A stretch of DNA of 64,000 nt, taken from assembly GCA_963676355.1 (NCBI GenBank), contig OY781093.1, forward strand, positions 310,001-374,000, given 5' to 3'. The notes under the pieces were generated by a model. That model saw nothing but the letters and a program-made list of their open reading frames with translations, was not told where the DNA came from and ran no database searches. The translations under genes were made by a program, and so were the position numbers. This document shows positions 32,175 through 39,897 of this stretch, one piece after another. How positions within the stretch are numbered: the stretch's first letter is position 1; each line of letters opens with the position of its first letter. Origin of the DNA: JAGLOK01 sp963676355. Its GTDB lineage: Bacteria; Bacillota; Clostridia; Christensenellales; UMGS416.

Positions 32175-33092
32175 ATGATAAAAAACAGACAAAACATTGC
32201 ATATGCTGCAACCATATTATCGCTTTTGGGTATATCCTTTTCAGCTCCCATTGGTGCTCTTGCGATTAAAAGCGGAGCCGCACCCATAATAGTTGGCATG
32301 TACAGGATGCTTTTTTCGGTGCCTGTCACAGCTTTAATTTGGGGAATGTCTTCACGTAAGTTGAAGGTAGAAAAAAAGCGAGTTATTACAAAAAAGCATA
32401 ATCTTATCAATTTGCTTTCAGGTGTATTTTTAGCACTTCACTTCACGTGTTGGTATTATGCATTGGGAAACACCACTGTGTTTTCAGCGGCAGCGCTTGT
32501 GAGTCTGCAGCCTATATTTGCCATGATCGGTGCATATCTTGTGTATAAAACCAAGCCTTCAAAAAGGATTGTGCTTCCGCTTATAATTGCGATAATAGGC
32601 AGTTTCGTTCTTGTTTCGCCCTCAATGGGAGAAGGTTTTGGGGGAACGCTTTTTGGTAACATAATGGCAGCATCGGGAAGCCTTTTTATGGCAGCTTATC
32701 TCATTTGCGGAAAGTTTGCGATGCAAAGCATACCTTTGGGAAGATACACCACGCTCACTTACACAGTGTGTCTTATAATCATGGCATCTGCGGCATTTGC
32801 TATGGGCGAGGTCTTTATTATACCGCTAAATGTATTGCTTTTATGTCTTTTGCTTTCGGTATCCGCCACACTTTTTGGACACACTCTGATAAATTGGTCG
32901 CTCCCGTATGTGGGTGCGTTTTTTGTGACTGTCGTGCTTTTAGGCGAGCCGATTGGCGCATCGCTTGCAGCCTTTTTAATGTTTGGCACAGTACCAGGAT
33001 GGGTGGAGCTTTTGGGTGGATTGATGACGCTATCGGGAATCGCCATAATGGTTGTGCGCGAAAACAGGGTTCGTCAGCCTATAGCAAGCTAG
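32175..33092 (+). CDS. EamA/DMT-family transporter
   Basis: 305 residues with ten predicted transmembrane helices in two EamA repeats. The first repeat starts YAATILSLLGISFSAPIGA and includes ALHFTCWYYALGNTTVFSAA; the second includes GNIMAASGSLFMAAYLICGK and FFVTVVLLGEPIGASLAAFL, where the conserved GEPI sits. DMT exporters handle amino acids, nucleobases or other metabolites; the substrate is not predictable here. No ribosome site precedes the ATG, and the -10 box ends seven bases upstream. It is divergent from VanZ. Confidence 0.88.
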   Translation: MIKNRQNIAYAATILSLLGISFSAPIGALAIKSGAAPIIVGMYRMLFSVPVTALIWGMSSRKLKVEKKRVITKKHNLINLLSGVFLALHFTCWYYALGNTTVFSAAALVSLQPIFAMIGAYLVYKTKPSKRIVLPLIIAIIGSFVLVSPSMGEGFGGTLFGNIMAASGSLFMAAYLICGKFAMQSIPLGRYTTLTYTVCLIIMASAAFAMGEVFIIPLNVLLLCLLLSVSATLFGHTLINWSLPYVGAFFVTVVLLGEPIGASLAAFLMFGTVPGWVELLGGLMTLSGIAIMVVRENRVRQPIAS

Positions 33093-33380
33093 AAACAAAA
33101 GACAGTTACAAGGTTATTTACCACGCTGATATAGATACTTAAATCCTTGGGTTTGTCATCTCAAATACTTTTTCTTTATTTTTGACGTAGTCCATCAGAT
33201 TACAACCCGTGTTATACTGCATTCCAGAATTGGTTCGCCCCAGCCTACAAAGCCAAAAGAAGCCGTAATTTTAAAAAAACTCACTTTGGAGGAACTTTAA
33301 AAAATTCTAATTTTTTTGTTTTCATTAAATCAGAGCATCAAAAAGTATTTCATTTTATCACGGTATCATATAATTTAAAA
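33093..33380. other. Intergenic stretch with no gene I can support
   Basis: AT-rich, no tRNA or ncRNA fold and no convincing ORF. A leftward 27-codon frame (33222-33139, MQYNTGCNLMDY start) has no ribosome site. GGAGG at 33285 on the plus strand is not followed by a usable start. It may be a decayed gene, but nothing is identifiable. Confidence 0.5.
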
Positions 33381-33407
33381 AGATAAATGCTGTTTTAGCA
33401 TTTATCT
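33381..33407 (-). terminator. Terminator after the first tandem membrane gene
   Basis: AGATAAATGCT / AGCATTTATCT, a perfect 11-bp stem with a GTTTT loop; leftward TTTTAAATTAT follows. Confidence 0.85.
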
Positions 33408-33429
33408 ATGTGTTTTAAGAGAACTTGAT

Positions 33430-34002
33430 TTAGATTTCTTGGGTAATGTCTGATGAGTCATCCGTTTCGATTTTAGGCACTTTGTTTCGAAGGGCAAACA
33501 GAAAGACAAAATCAATTGCTATAAAGATATTTATTACAATAAAAAGTGTCGCGTTTTCTGGTGCATGTGTCTTATAAATATGGTAGAGCACAAATAGATG
33601 AAGAGCTCTTATAACAAATGAAGATAGCACAAAGAAAATCATTGACCCTGCAAACAGTGGAATGTTTATGCCTTTAAATTCATTTATAATTGCAGGAGCT
33701 ATTGATATTTGCATAACAATTGAAAAAATGATTGAAAGAACAATATATCCGCCAATCACAGAGGGGAAAATTACGTGCATTTTAGGGACTTTTCTTTTTA
33801 CATAAGGCGAGGCTTCTGAAAGTCTGCCCATAATATAAGTGCTGGCTATAGGAATCCAGGAGAGCCAAGCGTTGTCTATTGACTGATTCTTTGCCATAGT
33901 ATATAAACCAAGAGCCCTTAGAACGTAGGCACCGATTATTATAGCAAAATAAATAAGAATAAATCCGACATAAGCAAAAAGTATAAAAGATATAGCTTCC
34001 AT
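33430..34002 (-). CDS. Tandem paralogous membrane protein, copy A
   Basis: 190 residues with five or so transmembrane helices. It shares with the next two genes a core ALGLYTMAKNQSIDNAWLSW-IPIASTYIMGRL right after the first helix, and a later LYHIYKTHAPENA block corresponding to YVPEQA in the others. It is the longest and most divergent copy, with an extra loop (YVKRKVPKMHV) and a charged C-terminal tail. GGAG precedes the ATG. All three genes point leftward, each with its own terminator. The family is common in Clostridia but I know no function. Confidence 0.8.
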   Translation of the reverse strand: MEAISFILFAYVGFILIYFAIIIGAYVLRALGLYTMAKNQSIDNAWLSWIPIASTYIMGRLSEASPYVKRKVPKMHVIFPSVIGGYIVLSIIFSIVMQISIAPAIINEFKGINIPLFAGSMIFFVLSSFVIRALHLFVLYHIYKTHAPENATLFIVINIFIAIDFVFLFALRNKVPKIETDDSSDITQEI

Positions 34003-34074
34003 ATGAACTCCATAAATTAGTATTTAAGTATAATAATACAGAAGATTTTGCAGAATATAAAGCTATTTATTAAA

Positions 34075-34216
34075 AAACCCGATATTTAATCAGGTTTCAG
34101 TCAGTCGAAAAACCCACAAACGTCAATTTGCTAATCGCTGTCTTGTATGATTTTTCGAAAGCCTGTGAGGTTGCAGACTTTATCGACACCCTCAAACCCG
34201 ATATTTAATCGGGTTT
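34075..34216. repeat. Duplicated terminator hairpin framing a palindrome-rich intergenic element
   Basis: AAACCCGATATTTAATCNGGTTT occurs twice in direct orientation (34075-34097 with one stem mismatch; 34194-34216 perfect 9-bp stem). The roughly 96 bases between contain paired-looking blocks (GTCGAAAAA and TTTTTCGA; GTCGA and TCGAC) and no ORF. The right copy is the terminator of the gene that ends at 34222. The whole looks like a dispersed REP-type element. Confidence 0.7.
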
Positions 34217-34221
34217 TAATG

Positions 34222-34704
34222 TTATGCAACTAACTGATGCTTGTCTCTTATAAGAAAAATCATAAGAGGTGCAACTGCTATGCTTAAAAGTGTGTAAGGC
34301 ACAGCTTGTTCTGGGACATACTTTTTATACAGATGATATAATACATATAAGAAAAATATAAAAAGCGCAATCGATGACAATCCACCCAGTATTGAGCCGA
34401 AATATCTTACGTTGTGAAATACGGCAACCACAAATGGTGAAACAGGCATTATGATATCAAGCCTTGTAATTTTATGCGATCCAATATCCACGCTTCCCAC
34501 AAGTTTTCCTATGATGTAAAGCTGAGCTATAGGAATCCAAGAAAGCCATGCGTTTGCAATGTTTTGGTTTTTTGCTAGCCTGTATAGTCCTATCGACAGC
34601 AATATATATGCGGTAAGCCCAAAAGCGAAGCTAAAAAAACCCCAGTCACGAAAAGAATTCCAAAACCAGTTATTATAAAGTCCAAACATAAATAATGTGT
34701 TCAT
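34222..34704 (-). CDS. Tandem paralogous membrane protein, copy B
   Basis: 160 residues from the ATG at 34704 (GGAGGTAGTTATA before it; an in-frame TTG five codons upstream overlaps the site). About four transmembrane helices. The shared core reads IGLYRLAKNQNIANAWLSWI-PIAQLYIIGKLVG, and the second block YKKYVPEQAVPYTLLSIAV, ending FLIRDKHQ. Copy C is its closest relative in the window. Trp-rich N-terminus (NNWFWNSFRDWGF). Function unknown. Confidence 0.8.
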   Translation of the reverse strand: MNTLFMFGLYNNWFWNSFRDWGFFSFAFGLTAYILLSIGLYRLAKNQNIANAWLSWIPIAQLYIIGKLVGSVDIGSHKITRLDIIMPVSPFVVAVFHNVRYFGSILGGLSSIALFIFFLYVLYHLYKKYVPEQAVPYTLLSIAVAPLMIFLIRDKHQLVA

Positions 34705-34733
34705 TATAACTACCTCCAATTAATTAAGTATAA

Positions 34734-34745
34734 TGTAAGCTTACA
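34734..34745. promoter_or_regulatory. Palindrome TGTAAGCTTACA upstream of copy B
   Basis: A perfect 12-base palindrome directly upstream of a leftward TATACT box and about 30 bases before the start codon; a candidate operator. Confidence 0.4.
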
Positions 34746-34813
34746 GGCAGAGAGTTAATAAAACTATTATTGGAAGATTAGAGTTTGTTTAAAGTTACAT
34801 TGCGGTATTATAA

Positions 34814-34843
34814 AAGCCGACATCGCTTATGCGACATCGACTT
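34814..34843 (-). terminator. Terminator after copy C
   Basis: On the leftward RNA, AAGUCGAUGUCGC pairs with GCGAUGUCGGCUU (13 bp, three G-U pairs) around AUAA, then UUUAUAAU. Confidence 0.8.
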
Positions 34844-34866
34844 GGTTTTTTGTTTTATTTTAGTTG

Positions 34867-35346
34867 TTATTCAGCTGCTACTTGATCTTTGTCTCTTATA
34901 ACGAAAATGAAGATCCAGTAAAGAGATAAAGCACTTAATATTGTATAAAGCATAGCTTGCTCGGGAACGTATTTCATATAAAGCAGATAAAGAGAATAAA
35001 TAAACAATACAGCATACGCAATCGCTGCTAAAACAGCAATTAACAACCCTAAATATGGAATGATAGTAACAACCCAAATAGCTATTGGCGCTAATGGTAA
35101 AATTAATTCTAGTTTAGGTACGGTGAAGGCGGTGCCAAACTTTGCTTCACCAACTATTTTTCCAATAATATAATATTGTATGAATGGTATCCAAGCAAGC
35201 CAAGCGTTTTCAAAATTTTGTTTTTGTGCGAGTTTATAGAGACCAAGTGCTGTTAGAACATATATAACTATTCCAATAATTAAGCCTAATAAGCTAGCGC
35301 CAATTCCAACTGCGAATAATGCTCCTAATCCGTAACCATAATCCAT
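34867..35346 (-). CDS. Tandem paralogous membrane protein, copy C
   Basis: 159 residues; GGAGGTAGAAAA precedes the ATG. Four to five transmembrane helices with a glycine-rich N-terminus (MDYGYGLGALFAVGIGASL). Shared core LTALGLYKLAQKQNFENAWLAW-IPFIQYYIIGKIVGEA and YMKYVPEQAMLYTILSALSL, ending FVIRDKDQ. With copies A and B it forms a three-gene array in one direction, spaced by 160-220 bases, each with a terminator, so they are separately transcribed duplicates and not a strict operon. Function unknown. Confidence 0.8.
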   Translation of the reverse strand: MDYGYGLGALFAVGIGASLLGLIIGIVIYVLTALGLYKLAQKQNFENAWLAWIPFIQYYIIGKIVGEAKFGTAFTVPKLELILPLAPIAIWVVTIIPYLGLLIAVLAAIAYAVLFIYSLYLLYMKYVPEQAMLYTILSALSLYWIFIFVIRDKDQVAAE

Positions 35347-35430
35347 TTTTCTACCTCCAAATATATAATTATTTCATTAATATGATATCTCTTTCTGGAA
35401 TAATTAGCAACCTAAATAATTCAAATAAAT

Positions 35431-35949
35431 TTACTTAAAGGTAATCTTCCCATCAATGGACTTAATTTTAGTTTTTTTGATGAGTTCACGCACCGTAAAT
35501 TCATAAAGTGCCTGCATAATGACAAAAGCAGCGATACCTGCAGCAACAAATATCCACAACGCATATTTTAGCTCCACAGGGAATATGAAAAGGACAGCCA
35601 GATACATGAGCCCCGCAGAAAGTGCGAAAAATGCCCAGCGGAAAAGTTGTTTTTTTGCCATGCCCATTTTAATAGTGCCTTGGTGAATCAGTGCATACCA
35701 GCCAAAAAAAGCGATAAAACCACCCTGTATAACTGGAATCTGAATTAGAAAGATGGTTAAAACAGAGGATGCGGCAACGGAAACAAACACAGCCTTTCGA
35801 CCTATCCCTATGCGTAAAAGAATGCCCGGATACAGCGAAGCGGCAAATAATAACGCAAGGTTTATCGTAGGTATAATATATGATATTGAAAGAGTTAGCA
35901 CTTGTAGAGCGGTGATAAGCCCTGAAATTGCTATATTTTTTGTTTTCAT
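35431..35949 (-). CDS. Membrane protein resembling an ECF S-component, third gene of DnaJ operon
   Basis: 172 residues with about five to six transmembrane helices. The N-terminus (KTKNIAISGLITALQVLTLS, then SYIIPTINLALLFAASLYPG) resembles the first helix of ECF-type substrate-binding components and of related Clostridia membrane proteins. It starts directly after the DnaJ-like stop (TAAATG), so it is translationally coupled. A basic C-terminal tail (IKKTKIKSIDGKITFK) is cytoplasmic. No energising ECF module is nearby; family assignment is tentative. Confidence 0.7.
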   Translation of the reverse strand: MKTKNIAISGLITALQVLTLSISYIIPTINLALLFAASLYPGILLRIGIGRKAVFVSVAASSVLTIFLIQIPVIQGGFIAFFGWYALIHQGTIKMGMAKKQLFRWAFFALSAGLMYLAVLFIFPVELKYALWIFVAAGIAAFVIMQALYEFTVRELIKKTKIKSIDGKITFK

Positions 35950-36531
35950 TTAGCAGCAGCCGCCCATTGAATTGCAACAGCAGTTTGTGCATAAAAGACA
36001 GGAGCAGATGTCACAAATGTCAGCGCCGCCTGTGCCTGCTTGACGTGTGAAGTTTTGGTTGGAGCTGTGCATGGACGTTGCAGCTCTTCTATATTCTGCG
36101 TTGTTTGGCTCCATCTGATAGGCCATGTTGTAGAAATTTTGTGCCTGAGCATACCAACCCTTGCCCATCATGCAAGCGCCTTTTAGATAGTACCATTCAG
36201 CTGGACGATTTGACATGTTGTCAAGGATTGTCATGGCTTGGTCAAATTGAGACATGTTTATCATTTGGCGTATTTTGTTAAAAGACGAGTTGCCTGAGCT
36301 GGAGCTGGAATATGAACTCCCACCACCAGCACTTCTGCCAGAGCCTGCACTTGCGCCTGTCAGCATGTCATATGCTTGATTTATTTCACGCATTTTCTCT
36401 TCGGCAAGAGAGCTTAAAGGGTTATCCACGTATTTATCGGGATGATATTTTTTAACAAGCCTTCTATAGGCTTCTTTTATTTGCTGCTGTGACGCATTCT
36501 CGTCAATTTCCAATACCTTATAAGGGTTCAT
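35950..36531 (-). CDS. J-domain protein with a Cys-rich C-terminus
   Basis: 193 residues. Residues 1-62 are a full J domain (NPYKVLEIDENASQQQIKEA, YHPDKY with the HPD motif, EKMREINQAYDML). A Gly/Ser linker follows (about 63-85), then a helical pair that looks like a TPR or SEL-type repeat (FDQAMTILDNMSNRPAEWYY to YNMAYQMEPNNAEYRRAA). The last 25 residues hold nine Cys (CDICSC..CTNCCCN..CC), suggesting metal or Fe-S binding. It should stimulate an Hsp70 on a specific client. It is directly joined to the DUF5685 gene upstream (AAGGAGAATAG ATG) and the membrane gene downstream. Confidence 0.88.
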   Translation of the reverse strand: MNPYKVLEIDENASQQQIKEAYRRLVKKYHPDKYVDNPLSSLAEEKMREINQAYDMLTGASAGSGRSAGGGSSYSSSSSGNSSFNKIRQMINMSQFDQAMTILDNMSNRPAEWYYLKGACMMGKGWYAQAQNFYNMAYQMEPNNAEYRRAATSMHSSNQNFTRQAGTGGADICDICSCLLCTNCCCNSMGGCC

Positions 36532-37410
36532 CTATTCTCCTTGAGCCATTTTGTCCGCATCCTTCAAATTGAAGGCTGCTGATTGGGTTAAAATCGCATT
36601 CTGTTTTATAGGAAGCGAAAATCTTATTATATTATCCATAATACCTGCGCTTTTATCAAGAGGAAGAAGCTCAAAAGCCAATAATGCGCGGCTTAACGCA
36701 AATGTCATCACTTCTTTTGCGCCATTTATCAATTCTTCACTCGGCGAGCCGTCTTTTAAAAGCGGGTTAAATGTCTTATTTTTTATGTCGGAATCAAGGT
36801 CTTCCACTGCATCGGCAAGATAAATCCAAATGCCAAGATTTCGCATCATTTCAGAAAGAGCCTTTTTTTCGTTTTCGCCGATGCTTGGTGCATGCAATGC
36901 AACAGCGTGCATCATGTCGCCGCTAAGTGCTGCAACAACGTCGTAGAACACTTCTTTTTGTGCTTCCACTTCATAAAACTGATCCATAATATCAGATAGC
37001 TTTTGTGCAAGTTCGGCATTTCGTTTTTTTGCTTTTTTATATCCCCTTTTTATTGCTAGTTTCGCTGGCGGAGCATAAAGCTTTTTTTCATCATGCCACA
37101 TGTCGGAAAGCTTGTGGTAAGTCAGAAGCGTTGTAACGTCCGCGCAATAGACAAGAGAAGCGTTGGTATCAATAGCCGGTCTGCGGTTTATAATATGCGT
37201 TGGACACGCTCGTTTTCTTGCCGTGTATGAGTCTCCTGAAAGATCAATCAGCATTACGGCAAAAGATGCCATGTCATTTTGAAGAGCAAGGCGTGGAAGC
37301 TGTCCGTTTTTTTCGCCAATTGCATGGCAGACGCCGCAATAAGCCGCTTGCCATAGGTTTAGCTCTTTAACTTTTAGTTCATCCTTAAAGGGTATGAGAT
37401 ATCCAAACAT
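36532..37410 (-). CDS. DUF5685 family protein
   Basis: 292 residues from the ATG at 37410; a GTG 11 codons upstream lies ahead of the likely -10 box (TATACT, 37439-37434) and is rejected. All-helical. MFGYLIPFKDELKVKEL opens it, followed by AAYCGVCHAIGEKNG with a CxxC pair, ACPTHII and VYCADVTTLLTYHKLSDMWHDEK; ANLGIWIYLADAVEDLDSDI-like text (LGIWIYLADAVEDLDSD) near residue 215 recalls the Asp-rich helices of prenyl-synthase folds. DUF5685 is often next to a DnaJ-like gene in Clostridia. First gene of a three-gene operon. Function unknown; cysteines and Asp-rich helix suggest metal binding. Confidence 0.82.
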   Translation of the reverse strand: MFGYLIPFKDELKVKELNLWQAAYCGVCHAIGEKNGQLPRLALQNDMASFAVMLIDLSGDSYTARKRACPTHIINRRPAIDTNASLVYCADVTTLLTYHKLSDMWHDEKKLYAPPAKLAIKRGYKKAKKRNAELAQKLSDIMDQFYEVEAQKEVFYDVVAALSGDMMHAVALHAPSIGENEKKALSEMMRNLGIWIYLADAVEDLDSDIKNKTFNPLLKDGSPSEELINGAKEVMTFALSRALLAFELLPLDKSAGIMDNIIRFSLPIKQNAILTQSAAFNLKDADKMAQGE

Positions 37411-37596
37411 ATTTACCGCCAAATAATATTCAAAGTATACCACGCACTGTTAATTAAAAAATTAACAAAATGAAAATTTTTTATTAGACCTTAATGTGAA
37501 AGAATATATAAATAAAACTATGCTGTGATATAATTAAATGATAAAAAACATGTTTATTAGCACGTGTAAAATGAACTAATGGTTAATTCTGACCTT

Positions 37597-37630
37597 TTTT
37601 GTTTGATATCAAACAAAAGTGATGTATAAT
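37597..37630 (+). promoter_or_regulatory. Sortase promoter overlapped by a 22-bp perfect palindrome
   Basis: A palindrome (half-site TTTTGTTTGAT at 37597-37607, complement at 37608-37618) contains the -35 (TTGATA, 37603-37608, spacer 16). Perfect TATAAT is at 37625-37630, and the ATG follows after six bases (37637) with no ribosome site. Confidence 0.75.
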
Positions 37631-37636
37631 TAAGCT

Positions 37637-38476
37637 ATGAAAAGAAAAACTTCTGAAAAATCAAGAAAGAATCTGTCTCGGCTTATAACGGTCGTGGCGG
37701 TTGCGTTGATTTTGACAGCTGTTGGTCTATTGGGCTGGAGGCTGTGGCAGCTTAATTTGCAAAAAACTTCGGAAAAAAGCGTAAGAGAGCTTTATAATCC
37801 TGATGCAACAGCCACTCCAAAGCCAGAGCCTAAGGAGACGGTGAGCTTGCGTCCGGGTGAGCCAACACCTGCGCCGACTGCAACACCCCCGCCTTATGTA
37901 ATCCCGAAGTTTCAGGAGCTTGTTGCTAATAACCCTGACACTGTGGGTTGGCTTTCAATCCCCAACACAAAGGTTGACCATGTTGTGATGCAGGGCGATG
38001 ATAACTTTTACTATCTTGATCATAATTTCTTTGAAGATAAACTAACCGCGGGTTCAATGACGCTGGACTTTAGGATAGATCCCGCAAATCTTGAAGGCAA
38101 TGTTCTTTTATACGGGCATCATATGCAGGTAGGGACAATGCTTAATGATCTCGGCAAATACAGGCATGAGACGTTTTACAAAAAAAATCCCATAATATAT
38201 TTCGACACTATTTATGAAGAAGCACAGTGGGAAGTTTTTTCTGCCTACGTTCAATCAAACAGATTTAACTATTTTAAGATGGACTTCGAGTCCCGAGATG
38301 AATATTTTAAATATCTTCAGGCACTTCAACGTGAGAGTATCTATGAAACGGATGTTGAGCTTCAACCGGATGATGTTATCTTAACGCTGTCCACCTGTGT
38401 TTATGATTTTGATGACGCGAGGATGGTAGTACATGCTAGGAAGGTTAAGCTGGTTCCTGACGAAAACTACGATTAG
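37637..38476 (+). CDS. Class B-type sortase
   Basis: 279 residues. A basic N-terminus and one transmembrane segment (LITVVAVALILTAVGLLGW) anchor it, then a Pro/Thr-rich spacer (about 50-85), then the sortase domain: WLSIPNTKVDHVVMQGDDN, YGHHMQVGTMLNDLGKY with the catalytic His (161 or 162), LTLSTC with Cys254 and DDARMVVHAR with the Arg near 262. It cuts an LPxTG-like or NPQTN-like signal and joins proteins to peptidoglycan or pilin. No substrate with a sorting signal is encoded in the window. The mRNA looks leaderless; the palindrome over its promoter suggests tight control. Confidence 0.92.
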   Translation: MKRKTSEKSRKNLSRLITVVAVALILTAVGLLGWRLWQLNLQKTSEKSVRELYNPDATATPKPEPKETVSLRPGEPTPAPTATPPPYVIPKFQELVANNPDTVGWLSIPNTKVDHVVMQGDDNFYYLDHNFFEDKLTAGSMTLDFRIDPANLEGNVLLYGHHMQVGTMLNDLGKYRHETFYKKNPIIYFDTIYEEAQWEVFSAYVQSNRFNYFKMDFESRDEYFKYLQALQRESIYETDVELQPDDVILTLSTCVYDFDDARMVVHARKVKLVPDENYD

Positions 38477-38517
38477 ACCGCTTAAAATGATTTGATTTTG
38501 ACTTTTTTAACACGATA

Positions 38518-38541
38518 ACACAGTCACTGTGTGTGCATTTT
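38518..38541 (+). terminator. Possible weak terminator after the sortase gene
   Basis: ACACAG / CTGTGT around TCA, followed by GTGCATTTTT. Confidence 0.4.
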
Positions 38542-38617
38542 TAAATAAATCTCATGAAACCTTCCAAGCAGTATAAGCGTCTATATCAATTTGGTTTTTC
38601 TATTTTCCCGTGTTCGC

Positions 38618-38646
38618 TTCAAAAGATTTTGTTTCCATGATACAAT
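38618..38646 (+). promoter_or_regulatory. Probable promoter of rmuC-mfd
   Basis: TTCAAA (38618-38623), 17 bases, TACAAT (38641-38646), 28 bases before the start codon. Confidence 0.5.
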
Positions 38647-38673
38647 TAAACACAACACTTTTAAGGAGCGCTC

Positions 38674-39891
38674 ATGGAACCTCAGTTCATTATTATAATA
38701 GCATTGTTGGTGGTAAATATTATTCTTATCGCCATGCTTATGTTTAGAAGAAATACAACTTCAAGTGAAATAAAAAAAGAAAGCAGAGAGACGCGGCTTA
38801 CGCTGTCTGACGAGCTTTCAAAAAGCCGCAAAGAGCAGCTTGAAGGTTTCAACACTCTGTCAAAAGGTGTATTTGAGCGATTGAGCCAGCGCGCTCTGGA
38901 AGAACAAAAGCGTGAAGAGGCTGCCGCGCAGCGCATATCAAACCTTGCAAAAGACAATGAAGTTCGTATGAATCGCTTGCAGGAGCAGGTGGAAAAACGT
39001 TTGGAGGAAATGCGAAAAACTGTTGATGAGCAGTTAAATGAAACACTTCAAAAAAGGGTTTCTGCTTCATTTGAGCAGGTGACAAAGCAACTGACACAGT
39101 TATACTCTTCCCTCGCCAAGGTGGACACTGACATGGCGTCGCTGCAAAAAGTGTTCACAGGGGTAAAGACGCGCGGAGTGTGGGGCGAAGTGATGCTTAT
39201 ATCGTTGCTTGAACAGATACTGACGTCACACCAGTTTGTAAAGAATGCAAAGATAAATCCTAGGAGACAGGAGTTTGTAGAAGTTGCAGTTCGTATGCCG
39301 GGAAAAGAAGGCGAAGATGATGTTTTGCTTCCCATTGATTCAAAATTTCCGACAGAGGATTATGAGCGTCTTATAAACGCACGAGAAGCAGGCGACACTG
39401 TGGCAGAAGCTAAGGCGAAGGCTGCGCTTGTAAACAGGCTTAAAGCCCAAGCAAAAGACATTCGCGATAAGTATATAGCGCCACCGTATTCGACAAACTT
39501 TGCCGTGATGTATCTTCCGGCTGAGGGGCTTTTTGCAGAAGCACTCATTGAACCCGGTTTGACTGAACGCCTGCAGAGGGAGTATAATGTCACAGTTTGC
39601 GGGCCGACAACTCTTGCGGCATTGTTAAATAGTCTTAAGATGGGATTTGCAACACTTGCTATACAGAAAAAATCCGGCGAGGTGTGGAAACTTTTGGCGG
39701 CAGTTAAGCGCACGATGGGGATCCATCAGACTAACTTGGAAAAAGCATACCGCAACATGAGAATATCGGTAAATGCGCTGGATGATGCGCAAAAAAATAT
39801 AGGAACGATTAGCAATCGACTTCGCAATGTGGAAGAAATTCCACAAGCACAAGCGGAGGAATTGATACCGGGAATAACCGACGAAAGCTGA
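38674..39891 (+). CDS. rmuC: RmuC-family DNA recombination protein
   Basis: 405 residues. An N-terminal transmembrane helix (FIIIIALLVVNIILIAMLMF) is followed by a long coiled coil (about 35-155) and the RmuC nuclease-like core: GVWGEVMLISLLEQIL, LPIDSKFPTEDYERLI, FAVMYLPAEGLFAEAL and LNSLKMGFATLAIQKKSGEVW. RmuC limits inversions at short inverted repeats in E. coli and is thought to be a nuclease at stalled or recombining DNA. AAGGAG precedes the ATG. mfd starts six bases after the stop, making a DNA-repair pair. Confidence 0.93.
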   Translation: MEPQFIIIIALLVVNIILIAMLMFRRNTTSSEIKKESRETRLTLSDELSKSRKEQLEGFNTLSKGVFERLSQRALEEQKREEAAAQRISNLAKDNEVRMNRLQEQVEKRLEEMRKTVDEQLNETLQKRVSASFEQVTKQLTQLYSSLAKVDTDMASLQKVFTGVKTRGVWGEVMLISLLEQILTSHQFVKNAKINPRRQEFVEVAVRMPGKEGEDDVLLPIDSKFPTEDYERLINAREAGDTVAEAKAKAALVNRLKAQAKDIRDKYIAPPYSTNFAVMYLPAEGLFAEALIEPGLTERLQREYNVTVCGPTTLAALLNSLKMGFATLAIQKKSGEVWKLLAAVKRTMGIHQTNLEKAYRNMRISVNALDDAQKNIGTISNRLRNVEEIPQAQAEELIPGITDES

Positions 39892-39897
39892 GATTAA

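Noticed and set aside
33139..33222. 27-codon leftward frame (MQYNTGCNLMDY start) in the 33.1-33.4 kb gap
   Set aside because: No ribosome site, no homology I recognise, and surrounding sequence is full of stops; noted only as a possible relic.
33231..33243. GGTTCGCCCCAGC, which recalls a tRNA T-arm
   Set aside because: Does not match GTTCRANNC, has no acceptor or anticodon stem and no CCA-type end.
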